A stretch of 64,000 bases of DNA from Sphingomonas sp. (GTDB lineage: Bacteria; Pseudomonadota; Alphaproteobacteria; Sphingomonadales; Sphingomonadaceae): NCBI GenBank assembly GCA_017418975.1, contig JAFOMG010000017.1, positions 1-64,000 on the forward strand. Direction: 5' to 3'. Under the pieces are notes generated by a model. The model did no database searches and had not been told where the DNA came from. It saw only the letters and a list, made by a program, of their open reading frames with translations. Within the stretch, counting starts at the first letter, position 1, and each line of letters starts with the position of its first letter. Of this stretch, positions 33,334 through 41,822 are shown in pieces. The translations under genes and the position numbers were made by a program.

Positions 33334-35202
33334 TCATTGTGAGCGCTCATCGATCCATTTTTCGAGAATCTCATCGGCCATGGGGTGGAGCAGCGCCAAC
33401 TTGTGCGTCGCCTTTATGATCCGGCGCTGGCTATTCGGACGTAGCGGCGGCGGAATGTCATCGGGGATGGACGACCTGTCCCAGCTCCCGAAAATGAACA
33501 GAGCCGGCCTTCTGGAATTCCGCTGGTTCGCCAGGGTCGCGATTGCTCGATTGAACTGGTTTCGGTTGGCATCGGTCACGCCGATAGTCGCTGCCTCCCA
33601 TTGGCGCTGATAGGCAATGTTCACGGTGTCGAAGGGCGAATCATTGTCCACCCATTGTTCGGGCGGCCGCGATCGCAGGTATGGAACGCCGGCCAGGAAG
33701 CCGCCGCGTCGCGCTCCGACGACAGCCTCGAGCGCCATTGCCGGCAAGGCTCCGAAGCTTTCGCCATGGACGATCAGGGGGCGACCGGGGAAGGCTCGAT
33801 CGAGATAGCGGCGGAGCGTCGCGGCGTCGCGCGCAAAGGCGTGGACACCGTCGCGGCGTAGCCGTGTCGCGGTATCGACGCCGGATCCGGCGGAGCCGCT
33901 ATAGTTGGGAAGGATAACGGACCAGCCGTGCGTCAGATAGCTCCGGGTGGCGGAGAGGCGGATCGCGTCCGTGGCGATGTTCGATGGGCCGCCCTGGAAG
34001 ACGACCGCAACGCCCCGGGGCGTCGGCGGATCAATGCGCACGAACGCAAGGGGGCGATCGGTGGCGCCGATCGTTCCAACGGCAAGGCGCGTGGGGGAAG
34101 GCTGCGCGCGATCGCACCGATATTCGATCGGACGGCCACCCGCGCGGCCAGTGAGCCGATACCCCCGAAATGCCGTGCGGAGCAGCGCGACATGGTCTCC
34201 GGCAGGATCCGCCGCGGCGGCCACGAGTTCCAGGCCCGGATCCTCCGAGCGTGCCCGAGAGACAGCGGCCGCGAGGGGAGCGAGGTCATGCCCGTTGGCC
34301 GATGTGACCCGGGTTGGAGAAAAATAGCCGAGGAGCCGATCATCCCGGGCGCTCGCCACCGGTTGCGCGAATGGGCGGGACCGCCTTTCTCGCCATCCTT
34401 TTGGGGCTTCGGCCGCAGTCCACCCGAGATCCGATAGAACCGCTGCGCCCGATTGTGTGCGCGATAGCGTGGCGCGCTTCAGGAAGGCACGCGACAAGGG
34501 GATGGAGCGCCGTCCGCGGGCACTGAACGCGCTGGCGTCGAGCGTGTCCGGATCAAAGCTGACAGCCGTGACGGTCCCATCGGCCCAAAGGTCTGTCTTG
34601 AGTATCAGGGACCGGGGCGCATCCTGCGCGTTGGCGCTGAAATAGGCGCTGGCCAGCCGGATCGCCTCGATATCGGCGGTGCGCGACTTGGTCGTGCCGG
34701 ATGTCGTCAGCGTGATTGCCGCGCCGCGCGAGAGTTCGGCGCGCCCGGCGAAGCGTGCCGTCGTGCCATCGTTCCCGAAATCCAGCGCGACCAGCGTCTT
34801 GCGGTTCTCGACGACGAACAGCGTCGCATCGCGCTCACCCCAGGAGACGGGGCGAGCGCCATCGAAACCTTCGCCCGAGAAAAAGCAGCGGTCCGCCAGG
34901 CCATGGTCGCGCACGCACCTGGTATCCAGCGTGAGAAAGCTCCGTGATCTCGGCACGAGCGAGTAGGGCAGAAGCTCGCTGTCGGTAAAAACCAGAAAGC
35001 GGCCGGTCGGGGAGAATGCTACCGCATCCCTGCCACATAACTGCTCGACTCCCCCTGAATAGGTGCCGATGGTCGTGGCGCTCAACTTCATGAAGGGAGT
35101 AGTGTCCACGCCGGTTTGCGAACCGGCGTGGTCACCGACAAATGTCCCGCCGAACATGCAGCCGATGGCAATGGCTCGGAAGTGCCTGGCTCGTAAGTAC
35201 AT
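33334..35202 (-). CDS. Exported S9-like serine hydrolase 1
   Basis: A 622-aa protein with a signal-like N-terminus (FRAIAIGCMFGGTFVG). The first about 400 residues look like a beta-propeller; the C-terminal part is an alpha/beta hydrolase with HGESFGA (Ser482), FGSWDRSS (Asp575) and KATHKL (His600), the order of prolyl-oligopeptidase-family enzymes. A homologue at 37023 follows cargo gene 2. The start is taken at ATG 35202; the open frame goes on upstream into a relic of a third copy and is not part of this gene. Convergent with the zinc-ribbon gene. Role: periplasmic peptidase that may degrade or trim the double-glycine cargos; lasso-peptide isopeptidases are S9 enzymes too, but no lasso genes are present. 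Confidence 0.75.
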   Translation of the reverse strand: MYLRARHFRAIAIGCMFGGTFVGDHAGSQTGVDTTPFMKLSATTIGTYSGGVEQLCGRDAVAFSPTGRFLVFTDSELLPYSLVPRSRSFLTLDTRCVRDHGLADRCFFSGEGFDGARPVSWGERDATLFVVENRKTLVALDFGNDGTTARFAGRAELSRGAAITLTTSGTTKSRTADIEAIRLASAYFSANAQDAPRSLILKTDLWADGTVTAVSFDPDTLDASAFSARGRRSIPLSRAFLKRATLSRTQSGAAVLSDLGWTAAEAPKGWRERRSRPFAQPVASARDDRLLGYFSPTRVTSANGHDLAPLAAAVSRARSEDPGLELVAAAADPAGDHVALLRTAFRGYRLTGRAGGRPIEYRCDRAQPSPTRLAVGTIGATDRPLAFVRIDPPTPRGVAVVFQGGPSNIATDAIRLSATRSYLTHGWSVILPNYSGSAGSGVDTATRLRRDGVHAFARDAATLRRYLDRAFPGRPLIVHGESFGALPAMALEAVVGARRGGFLAGVPYLRSRPPEQWVDNDSPFDTVNIAYQRQWEAATIGVTDANRNQFNRAIATLANQRNSRRPALFIFGSWDRSSIPDDIPPPLRPNSQRRIIKATHKLALLHPMADEILEKWIDERSQ

Positions 35203-35332
35203 CGGATAGGACCGCTGTTCGTCAAGGGGTGGCTGATACAGTGCAGGGAGCGGAGGATTCAGAATCTCGTTAAGCTTCATGCCGGGGCTGCAACTCAGTC
35301 CAGGCCGGTCCAGCCGCTCAGACCGTTGAGTA

Positions 35333-35490
35333 TGCTGATGGGCAATGCTCACGGTGTCGAAGGGCGGTTCATTGTCCACCCATTGTTCGGGTGGCCGCGA
35401 TCGCAGATATGGAAAGCTGGCCAGGAAGCCGCCGCGCCGCGCTCTGGCGACAGCCTCGAGCGCCTTTCGCCATGAACGACCAGCGAGTGA
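35333..35490 (-). pseudogene. Relic of a third S9-like hydrolase
   Basis: About 150 bp closely similar to 33602-33780 inside the S9-like gene 1. The frame reads ALEAVARARRGGFLASFPYL and RSRPPEQWVDN, matching the segment behind the catalytic Ser. A deletion of about 23 bp compared with the intact gene removes most of the GESFGALPA nucleophile region. It points to a former tandem copy lost by deletion. Confidence 0.7.
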
Positions 35491-35532
35491 CATGTTATGT
35501 GTCGGTGATCAATGTAATAGCATGTGGAGGTC

Positions 35533-35700
35533 ATGGTGAAAAAATTAATGATCAATATATTGATGATAGTCGTAGGAGTTTCGATGTTTGTCGGAATAGA
35601 TATTGCTAGAAATAATCTTCATTTTCCAGATTTAAGATATATTTTTATATGCATTATCGTTGTGTCAATAATAGTAATAGTTAGTGGTCGCGCAAAGTGA
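35533..35700 (+). CDS. 55-aa two-helix membrane protein, AT-rich (candidate immunity)
   Basis: ATG behind GGAGG (two bases spacing to the ATG at 35533; a GTG follows as codon 2). The product has a Lys-rich start, helix 1 (INILMIVVGVSMFVGI), a short polar loop (DIARNNLHFPDLR) and helix 2 (YIFICIIVVSIIVIV), ending in SGRAK. Codons are strongly AT-ending, unlike all large neighbours, which suggests recent transfer. Size and topology resemble small immunity proteins of bacteriocins. It stands alone on the plus strand inside the double-glycine cargo island. No homologue recognised. Confidence 0.55.
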   Translation: MVKKLMINILMIVVGVSMFVGIDIARNNLHFPDLRYIFICIIVVSIIVIVSGRAK

Positions 35701-35727
35701 GATTTTTGTAGTAAATTTATATACAAC

Positions 35728-36705
35728 CTACTGAATTTTCGTATATTTAATTCCGAGATTTTTAAGTATGTAGGATGATATTATTCTCGGTATTTCGTCG
35801 GGAATATCTTTTGCTCTGTCGAGGCTGGCGGCTATGTTTTCTAGCCTGTCATCGGCCTTCACCGATCGTAATTGGTGGCCGATGTTGGGGAGTATGACCA
35901 ATGTTGATGCGCGATTTGCCTTGTGTAGGGCCACGGCGTCGCTGCTAAAGACTTGGAGGTCTTGCTTGCCCTGCAGAATCATCACCGGCCGCTGGATGCC
36001 CGCGAGGAGCGTGCGTGGATCGGAGTGGGACTCCTCAATTAGATAGCGCTGACGTGCGTGCGAGAATGCTGTCCGGATGGCGGGAGGAGCTGTTCCAACA
36101 TCCACCAGTTGCCCTTTGGCATTGCGTGTCAACAGGCTGTCGACGAATGCCTTGCTAGGCGTATCGAGCCAGGATTTCTTAATCTGCTCGCGAAGCAAGG
36201 CGAGCATGGGCCGACCCGGGCTCGCCAATAATATCAAGCCGCAAACATCTTTGCGCCGTGTGGCGACTAAAAGAGACACTAGGCCGCCTTCACTGTGTCC
36301 GATGAGCCATAGGCATTGTGCGCCTGTCTTGGCCCGAACGAGGTTGATCTCTCGCTCGGCATCGTCAACCAGCATTGAGAATGGGCAGGTTTGGCTCGCG
36401 CAATGGTCGCCGGGGCGGGGGTCGAGTAACCGGCGTTTGTCGAATCGGGCTACGGAAACTCCCTTTCGGACGAGTGCTTCTGCCAGAAACCTGTAGGTGC
36501 TCGCGCCAATATGGGGGCCTCGATTGCCGTCTCGATCGAGGTCTCCCATGCCGCCAACGATCAAGGCCACCGGCGCGGAAGCGGCGGCGGCGGTGTTGAG
36601 TATGCCACTGATCTGTTGATCCGGGACCGCAAGGAGTGTCCCCGGAGCGGATTGCTCGGCATTCGGGAGAGCTGCCATGAGAAGCAGGGGAAGCGTGAAC
36701 TTCAT
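35728..36705 (-). CDS. Exported alpha/beta hydrolase
   Basis: A 325-aa protein with a Sec signal (KFTLPLLLMAALPNAEQS). It has GGMGDLDRDG and ARFDKR near the oxyanion region, the nucleophile elbow LIGHSEGG, an Asp in LQGKQDLQV and a His in PNIGHQL, a complete Ser-Asp-His triad. The gene is lower in GC than its neighbours, especially at its 3' end. Last gene of the minus-strand series behind cargo gene 2. Esterase or peptidase; substrate unknown. Confidence 0.82.
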   Translation of the reverse strand: MKFTLPLLLMAALPNAEQSAPGTLLAVPDQQISGILNTAAAASAPVALIVGGMGDLDRDGNRGPHIGASTYRFLAEALVRKGVSVARFDKRRLLDPRPGDHCASQTCPFSMLVDDAEREINLVRAKTGAQCLWLIGHSEGGLVSLLVATRRKDVCGLILLASPGRPMLALLREQIKKSWLDTPSKAFVDSLLTRNAKGQLVDVGTAPPAIRTAFSHARQRYLIEESHSDPRTLLAGIQRPVMILQGKQDLQVFSSDAVALHKANRASTLVILPNIGHQLRSVKADDRLENIAASLDRAKDIPDEIPRIISSYILKNLGIKYTKIQ

Positions 36706-36768
36706 CGGAGCCCCTAATCAGTAGAAATGGGCGCGCGGTTTGGATGGGCGCGCCCACAATATACGAGT

Positions 36769-37023
36769 TTAGTCGTGGTTACGCATTTCCTCGGGTGTCG
36801 GCCACTTCGAGGGATGGCTGACGAACGAATGGCCGTTCTCGATATATTGCTTGGCGATGGATTCTAAGACTGCCTCCTCGATTGCATTTTCATACGCGTC
36901 GGTTAGCGACTTCCCCGCCACCCCGGCGACGAGTCCGGCCACTCGGGGGTCCGTTATGACGCGAGCAATAAGCGCATCGGCCGCCCATGGGGTGCGCGCA
37001 TTCCGCATCTGCGCCCATCGCAT
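36769..37023 (-). CDS. Small hypothetical protein coupled to S9-like hydrolase 2
   Basis: An 84-aa frame whose ATG overlaps the TAA of the S9-like gene (TAATG), which suggests translational coupling. Mostly helical by composition (ADALIARVITDPRVAGLVAG, then AYENAIEEAVLESIAKQYIENG) with a polar C-terminus (HPSKWPTPEEMRNHD). No signal peptide, no family recognised. It could be an accessory or immunity protein of the cargo 2 unit. Confidence 0.5.
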   Translation of the reverse strand: MRWAQMRNARTPWAADALIARVITDPRVAGLVAGVAGKSLTDAYENAIEEAVLESIAKQYIENGHSFVSHPSKWPTPEEMRNHD

Positions 37024-38915
37024 TATGGTGTAGGGCAGGGCGAGCCTCCATCCGTGACCTGTGGCGGTTGCTTGCTCCCTTCGAGCGAGGCCATCCAGCG
37101 ATCGACCTCCCCGTTCAACTCGTCGCTTTCGGCGAACCTATGCGTGGCCTGGACAGTGAGGATGCGGGTGTTCGCGCAATAGGCCTGCGGAAGATCGCCG
37201 GGCCGCGATGCGCGATCGAGGGATCCGAACAGGAAGAAGGCCGGGCGGCTGGGATCGCGTCCCTTGGCCAGTTCCGAAAGGGCTGCGTTGAACGCGGCGC
37301 GGTTTTCGTCGGATACGCCGATGGTTGCGCGCTCGAAGACGGGCTGGCGATTGAGGTCCCCGGCGAAGAGTTCCTCCGTCTGGAGCCACTCCGTTGCCGG
37401 ACGGGACTTGAGATAGGGTACCATGCCGACGAGGCCGCCGGCCCGTCCCCGCATCAGGCTGTCGAGCGCGATCGCGGAGCCGGCACCGAAGCTCTCGCCA
37501 TGCGCGATGACGGGAAGGCGGGGATAGGTGGTATCGATGTACCGGGCGATCGCCTGCGCATCCTGTCGCAAGGCGTCCGGGCCCTTCGCCTTCAAGCGCG
37601 TCGAGACCTCCATGCCCAAGCCCACCGTCCCGCTATACCCGGCCAGCAGCACCGCCCAGCCGCGCGCGAGATACTGGCGAACCAACTTATTGTCCGTCTC
37701 GTTGGCCGGGTCGCCGGTCGGGCCGCCTCGGAAGAATGCGACGACGCCCCTCGGCGCGGAGGGGCTCAGTTCGATCAGCCCTAGCGGCCATTGCGGAGAA
37801 CCCGCCTGGACGATGCGGATGGCGGCAGGCGATGCCGATTCCGCCTTGCCGCATTCGTGCCGCAGCGCGTGGCCGCGGATGGAGGCATGAAACGATGCCG
37901 AGCCGTCGAGATTTTTGAGAACGAGCGCATAGTTGCCGCGCTCGTCGGCGGACAGGCGCCACAGCATTGCGCTCGGCCGATCCTGCAGCAGTTGCATGAT
38001 CGCGGATTGCGCCCGGCGAGATTTGCCGCCGCCGACGTAGAACCGAACATCTCGTAGCGCATAGGAGCCGAGCAGTTGCCCCGACCGGCTCGAGATCAAC
38101 GCCCTGGAGAAGAGCGGCATGTCGACTGCGCGCCATGCCTTTCCGTGTCGCATGAACTGGACGCCCAGGCCCGACACGCGCCATGTGCCGCCCGGGCCGT
38201 GGGAGAAGGCGCCGAATTTGAGGAATGGTGCCGGCATCGGGAGCGCCGCCGTTTCTCCATCGATCCGGACCATGCCGCCCAATGTCGGATTGTCGTGACG
38301 GATCGATGCGAAATGTCTTCCGTCGACAAGCAGTTGTATCGTCGTCTCGGGCGTTGCCTTGTCCCAGATCGTCCTGCCTGCGGCCCGCCTGGCCGCCTCC
38401 AGCAGCGCAGGATCGCGAAGGAGCGGCGTCGCGGGATCGAAGCCGCTCAGCACGGCGCCCAGGGCCTTTCCCATTGGGACGCGGCGCATGAAGGGCATCC
38501 ACAGCGGGTTGGCGTTGCGGGCGACGCGTAGCTCGACGAGATTCTCCAGATTTTCGGCAAGCACCAGGCTTTCGTCGCCGAGCCCCCAGGAGACCGGGCG
38601 AGGCGGTCGCAGCCCTTCGATTGTTGTCATGCAACCATCCGTCATGCCGTGCGCCGCAATGCAGGGCGTGCTTGCAATGACGAGTCGCTGCGAGTTTGGG
38701 ACAAGCGTCGTTGCGCTGAACTCTGCCCGACTGAACACAAGATAAGACGCTGTCGGCGATAAGCCGACAGCGTCCATGTCGCAGAGATTCTTCACACCGC
38801 CGGGATAGGTGCCCAAGGTCTTTCCGGTGAGCGTCATATAATCGGATTGTGGAGCGCTCTCCTGATGCGTGCCTGAGTAGAAAGACACCAAGGAAGCTAA
38901 TGTGAAGAATATCAT
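37023..38915 (-). CDS. Exported S9-like serine hydrolase 2
   Basis: A 630-aa homologue of the product at 33334-35202, sharing LGTYPGGVKNLCDMDAVGLSP / IGTYSGGVEQLCGRDAVAFSP near the N-terminus and the hydrolase domain with AHGESFGAGSA, LFGSLDRAS and QATHRFAE (Ser, Asp, His). It has a short signal peptide (IFFTLASLVSFYSG). It starts 17 bases behind the stop of cargo gene 2 and is thus in one operon with it. Inferred role: periplasmic peptidase dedicated to the cargo, for maturation or self-protection. Confidence 0.78.
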   Translation of the reverse strand: MIFFTLASLVSFYSGTHQESAPQSDYMTLTGKTLGTYPGGVKNLCDMDAVGLSPTASYLVFSRAEFSATTLVPNSQRLVIASTPCIAAHGMTDGCMTTIEGLRPPRPVSWGLGDESLVLAENLENLVELRVARNANPLWMPFMRRVPMGKALGAVLSGFDPATPLLRDPALLEAARRAAGRTIWDKATPETTIQLLVDGRHFASIRHDNPTLGGMVRIDGETAALPMPAPFLKFGAFSHGPGGTWRVSGLGVQFMRHGKAWRAVDMPLFSRALISSRSGQLLGSYALRDVRFYVGGGKSRRAQSAIMQLLQDRPSAMLWRLSADERGNYALVLKNLDGSASFHASIRGHALRHECGKAESASPAAIRIVQAGSPQWPLGLIELSPSAPRGVVAFFRGGPTGDPANETDNKLVRQYLARGWAVLLAGYSGTVGLGMEVSTRLKAKGPDALRQDAQAIARYIDTTYPRLPVIAHGESFGAGSAIALDSLMRGRAGGLVGMVPYLKSRPATEWLQTEELFAGDLNRQPVFERATIGVSDENRAAFNAALSELAKGRDPSRPAFFLFGSLDRASRPGDLPQAYCANTRILTVQATHRFAESDELNGEVDRWMASLEGSKQPPQVTDGGSPCPTP

Positions 38916-38932
38916 TGGATCACCATGGAGGA

Positions 38933-39472
38933 CTATGAAGAGAGTCTGTAGTCTACCTGACCATCGGTAGCCCACCAGTGTCCCTGATTGTCTTTGAAAA
39001 ACTCTGTATCTGCTGCGCGGTTTCCGTTGGTATCTGCGAATATCCTGCCGTCATGTGTCCTCCAGATGATCCAATCGTGATCAAAGCCGAGGGCCTTGTT
39101 GAAATCGCTCGCCTTGTGATCTATGGTGATCGCAATCTTCTGCTTATCGAATGAAGCGTCCACTGCCGCTTCGCGTGCGTGCCAGTCCTTCTTGGCTTCC
39201 AGCGCCTTGTCGATCAGCCATCTTGCGTTTTCTGCTCCGAGCTCCAGAATTTGACTGATGTCCCTCCCGCCGCCGGCACGAAGATCCGCCGGATCGCCCG
39301 GATAGTAATTCCCGGTATCGGGGCCGGCATGCCCGCCGGGAATGGGTGCCGTAACGGTGATGCGGCCATAATCTTTGGAAGAGCCGTCTTCCTTATAGAA
39401 ACCGAATATGTCCTGGGATGAACCCCATCCTCCGGCGATCAGCTCGATCTCATGGCTGGTAAGCATCCGCAT
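38933..39472 (-). CDS. Double-glycine-leader secreted protein 2 (putative bacteriocin/toxin)
   Basis: A 179-aa protein. Residues 1-15 (MRMLTSHEIELIAGG) follow the double-glycine leader rule (Leu -12, Thr -11, Glu -8, Ile -7, Ile -4, Gly-Gly). A Gly/Ser-rich segment comes next, with GRITVTAP at 36-43, similar to the TonB-box-like motif of cargo 1. The C-terminal 110 residues are polar and rich in Trp, Asp and His (HDWIIWRTHDGRIF, then GHWWATDGQVDYRL) and match no family I know. It lies 202 bp behind the C39 transporter gene on the same strand and is followed by S9-like hydrolase 2. Confidence 0.75.
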   Translation of the reverse strand: MRMLTSHEIELIAGGWGSSQDIFGFYKEDGSSKDYGRITVTAPIPGGHAGPDTGNYYPGDPADLRAGGGRDISQILELGAENARWLIDKALEAKKDWHAREAAVDASFDKQKIAITIDHKASDFNKALGFDHDWIIWRTHDGRIFADTNGNRAADTEFFKDNQGHWWATDGQVDYRLSS

Positions 39473-39674
39473 TGGTAAGTGTCCTATGATTTATGCACGA
39501 GGAGATTCGTGCTATTGATATAGTAATTAGGAATGTTTCTTGAACATTATTTTGATAGAATCATTATTCAATATTTCTGACTCGCCAGTATGATCGTGGC
39601 TTAAATTGCTATTTAAATGCAATTTATCGCGGTATATTCTTCCATAAGGGTTTAGCCATTGGCTTTTTTCAGCG
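39473..39674 (-). promoter_or_regulatory. AT-rich leader of cargo gene 2 with hairpins
   Basis: A 202-bp AT-rich gap. It contains GCACGA-x6-TCGTGC 20-odd bases before the start of cargo gene 2 and an ATTGC/GCAAT inverted repeat around ATTTAAAT (39605-39623). Likely promoter and 5' leader of cargo gene 2; a hairpin also precedes cargo gene 1. Confidence 0.45.
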
Positions 39675-41822
39675 TCACTCGCCCGCAACGGCTTGCAGCG
39701 CAGGTTGCTCACCGTCGCCGGCCATGAGCAGAACCCGGCCATCGGCCACCATGTAGACACGATGCGCCGCCGCGATCGATTGGGTCCGGTGCGCGATCAT
39801 CACCCGCGTGATGTTGAGCGCGGAAAGCGAGGCCAGCACCTTCGCCTCCGTCTCCGGATCGAGATGCGCCGTGCCCTCGTCGATGAACAATATCTTCGGC
39901 TGCCCATAGAGCGCGCGCGCCAGCAGGACCCGCTGCTTCTGCCCGCCCGACAGCACCGATCCCATGTCGCCCACCAGCGTGTCGTAGCCCAGCGGCATTC
40001 GCTTGATGTCGTCATGGATGCAGGCGCGCCGCGCGGCGTCCTCCACCCGCTCCATGTCGATATCATTGTCGAAGAAGGCGATGTTCTGCGCGAGCGAGCC
40101 GGCATAGAGCGCGTCGTCCTGGGCGACGGAACCGATGCTCTGGCGATAGGCCTGCTTGCCGAACGTCGTGATGGACCGCCCGCCGACCTGGATGGTGCCA
40201 TGGTTGGCGTCGAACAGGCCCATCAGGATCTTCATCAAGGTGGTCTTGCCGCCGCCCGACGGGCCGACAATGGCGATCATCTCGCCCGGATCGATCTGGA
40301 TCGAAGCGCCTTTCAGCACGTCCGGCTCGCCCATGCCGTATCGGTACCAGAGATTGTGCGCCGCGATCGGCTGCGAGAAATCGGGGGCATCGCCGATCCG
40401 GTCATCCTCCTTCGGCGTCAGGGCGATGTCGGCGATGCGGGCAAGGTGGACCTGGACGATCTTGAGGTTCAGCCCCTGCTCGACCAGGCGCATGCCGGCG
40501 CCGAGGAACTGCTGCTTATAGGCGCTGAACGCGAAGATCATGCCGAGCGTCAGCTTCGCGTCCAGGGCGAGCGTGATCGCGACGAGGACGAAGAGCACGC
40601 CCTCGAGGTCGAGGACGAGCTTGCCGATCGCGTCGAACCCGGCGGTCAGGCGACCGAGCCGGATCTGCGCGTTGACCGCGTCCGCCTTGCTCTGCTGCCA
40701 GAGGCGCTGGCGCTCGCCCTCGCGGCCGAATGCCTTGATCGCGGCGATGCCGCGCACGGACTCGATGAAGACGCTGTTCTCGCGCGCGGCGGTCGAGATG
40801 GCGTCGATGTTGCGCAGCTGCATCGCTTTCAGGAACAGCAGCCGGACCACGACATAGAGGCCGAGCGCCACGATCGCGATGGCGCCGAGGATGGGCGAAT
40901 ACACGAACATCAGGATCAGCGTCAGCAGGCCCATCACGCCGTCGACCAGGCCCGCGATCAGGCCCTGGCTCAGCAGGCTGGTGATCGGCGCGGTCGAGCT
41001 GAAGCGCTGGATGACATCGCCGACATGGCGCTTCTCGAACCAGGGCAGCGGCAGCCGCATCAGGTGGCGGAAGAGATTGATCACGACCTGATAGGACAGG
41101 GCGTTGCCGAGATTGACCAGAATGACCGCGCGAAGCCAGCTCGCGAGGAAGCTGACGATGGCGACGCCCGCGAAGCCGAGCGCGAGCACGCCGAGCAGAT
41201 CGCGATCGGAAGCGGGAAAGACCGTGTCGATCGATACCTGCAGGAAGAACGGGCTGGCGAGCACGGCGAGCTGAAGCACGAGCGACAGCAGGATCACGTT
41301 GCGCATCGCCTGCCAGAAGCCGGTCATCGAGGACCAGAGCTGTCCGATCCGCAGGGGCGGGGCGCTCTGCTTCGGCTTGAAGGACTCGGCCTGGAGCAGT
41401 TCGATGGCGACGCCGGTGAAGCTGCGCGACATCTCCTCGCGGCCAAGCGTCAATGCGCCGCGGGCCGGGTCATGGACATGGTATCGCCGCCCGCCGACGC
41501 CGTCGCTGATGCGGGTGAGAACCACGAAATGGTTCAGGTTCCAGTGGAGTATCGCCGGGAGCTTCAGCTGCCCCAGTTCCTCGATCTCGCCGCGGAGCGG
41601 CCGGGCGTTGAAGCCGATGGCTTCCGCGACGAGCATGAGCTGCTTGAGGGTGGCCCCCTTCAGCGATAGCGCGAAGCGCTGGCGGAGCTCGATGAGGTCG
41701 GTCTTGAAACCATGATGGCCGGCGATCATCGCCAGGCAGGCAAGCGCGCACTCGCTGGCCTCGCTTTGCGCGATCAGGGGCGTGCGCCGCGCGCCGCCCA
41801 GTTGCAGCAGCTCGATGCTCAT
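39675..41822 (-). CDS. C39-peptidase ABC exporter (colicin-V/bacteriocin type)
   Basis: A 715-aa peptidase-containing ABC transporter. The N-terminal C39 domain has the oxyanion Gln in IAQSEASECALAC (Q19), catalytic Cys25, His98 in HWNLNHFVVL and Asp118 in HVHDPARG, all intact. Then come six membrane helices (about 165-430) and the nucleotide-binding domain with Walker A GPSGGGKTT, signature LSGGQKQRVLLARAL and Walker B ILFIDEGTAHLD. It cleaves double-glycine leaders and exports the cargo. The start overlaps the HlyD-type stop (ATGA). It is the obvious exporter for the three cargos of this island. An outer-membrane TolC partner is not in the window. Confidence 0.95.
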   Translation of the reverse strand: MSIELLQLGGARRTPLIAQSEASECALACLAMIAGHHGFKTDLIELRQRFALSLKGATLKQLMLVAEAIGFNARPLRGEIEELGQLKLPAILHWNLNHFVVLTRISDGVGGRRYHVHDPARGALTLGREEMSRSFTGVAIELLQAESFKPKQSAPPLRIGQLWSSMTGFWQAMRNVILLSLVLQLAVLASPFFLQVSIDTVFPASDRDLLGVLALGFAGVAIVSFLASWLRAVILVNLGNALSYQVVINLFRHLMRLPLPWFEKRHVGDVIQRFSSTAPITSLLSQGLIAGLVDGVMGLLTLILMFVYSPILGAIAIVALGLYVVVRLLFLKAMQLRNIDAISTAARENSVFIESVRGIAAIKAFGREGERQRLWQQSKADAVNAQIRLGRLTAGFDAIGKLVLDLEGVLFVLVAITLALDAKLTLGMIFAFSAYKQQFLGAGMRLVEQGLNLKIVQVHLARIADIALTPKEDDRIGDAPDFSQPIAAHNLWYRYGMGEPDVLKGASIQIDPGEMIAIVGPSGGGKTTLMKILMGLFDANHGTIQVGGRSITTFGKQAYRQSIGSVAQDDALYAGSLAQNIAFFDNDIDMERVEDAARRACIHDDIKRMPLGYDTLVGDMGSVLSGGQKQRVLLARALYGQPKILFIDEGTAHLDPETEAKVLASLSALNITRVMIAHRTQSIAAAHRVYMVADGRVLLMAGDGEQPALQAVAGE

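Noticed and set aside
35203..35493. N-terminal extension of S9-like hydrolase 1
   Set aside because: The extra residues are a relic of the C-terminal part of a homologous gene, placed in front of a normal signal-peptide start.
33334..38915. Lasso-peptide cluster, because lasso isopeptidases are S9 enzymes common in sphingomonads
   Set aside because: No lasso cyclase (asparagine-synthetase-like), no leader protease B protein and no lasso precursor are present; the cargos have double-glycine leaders instead.
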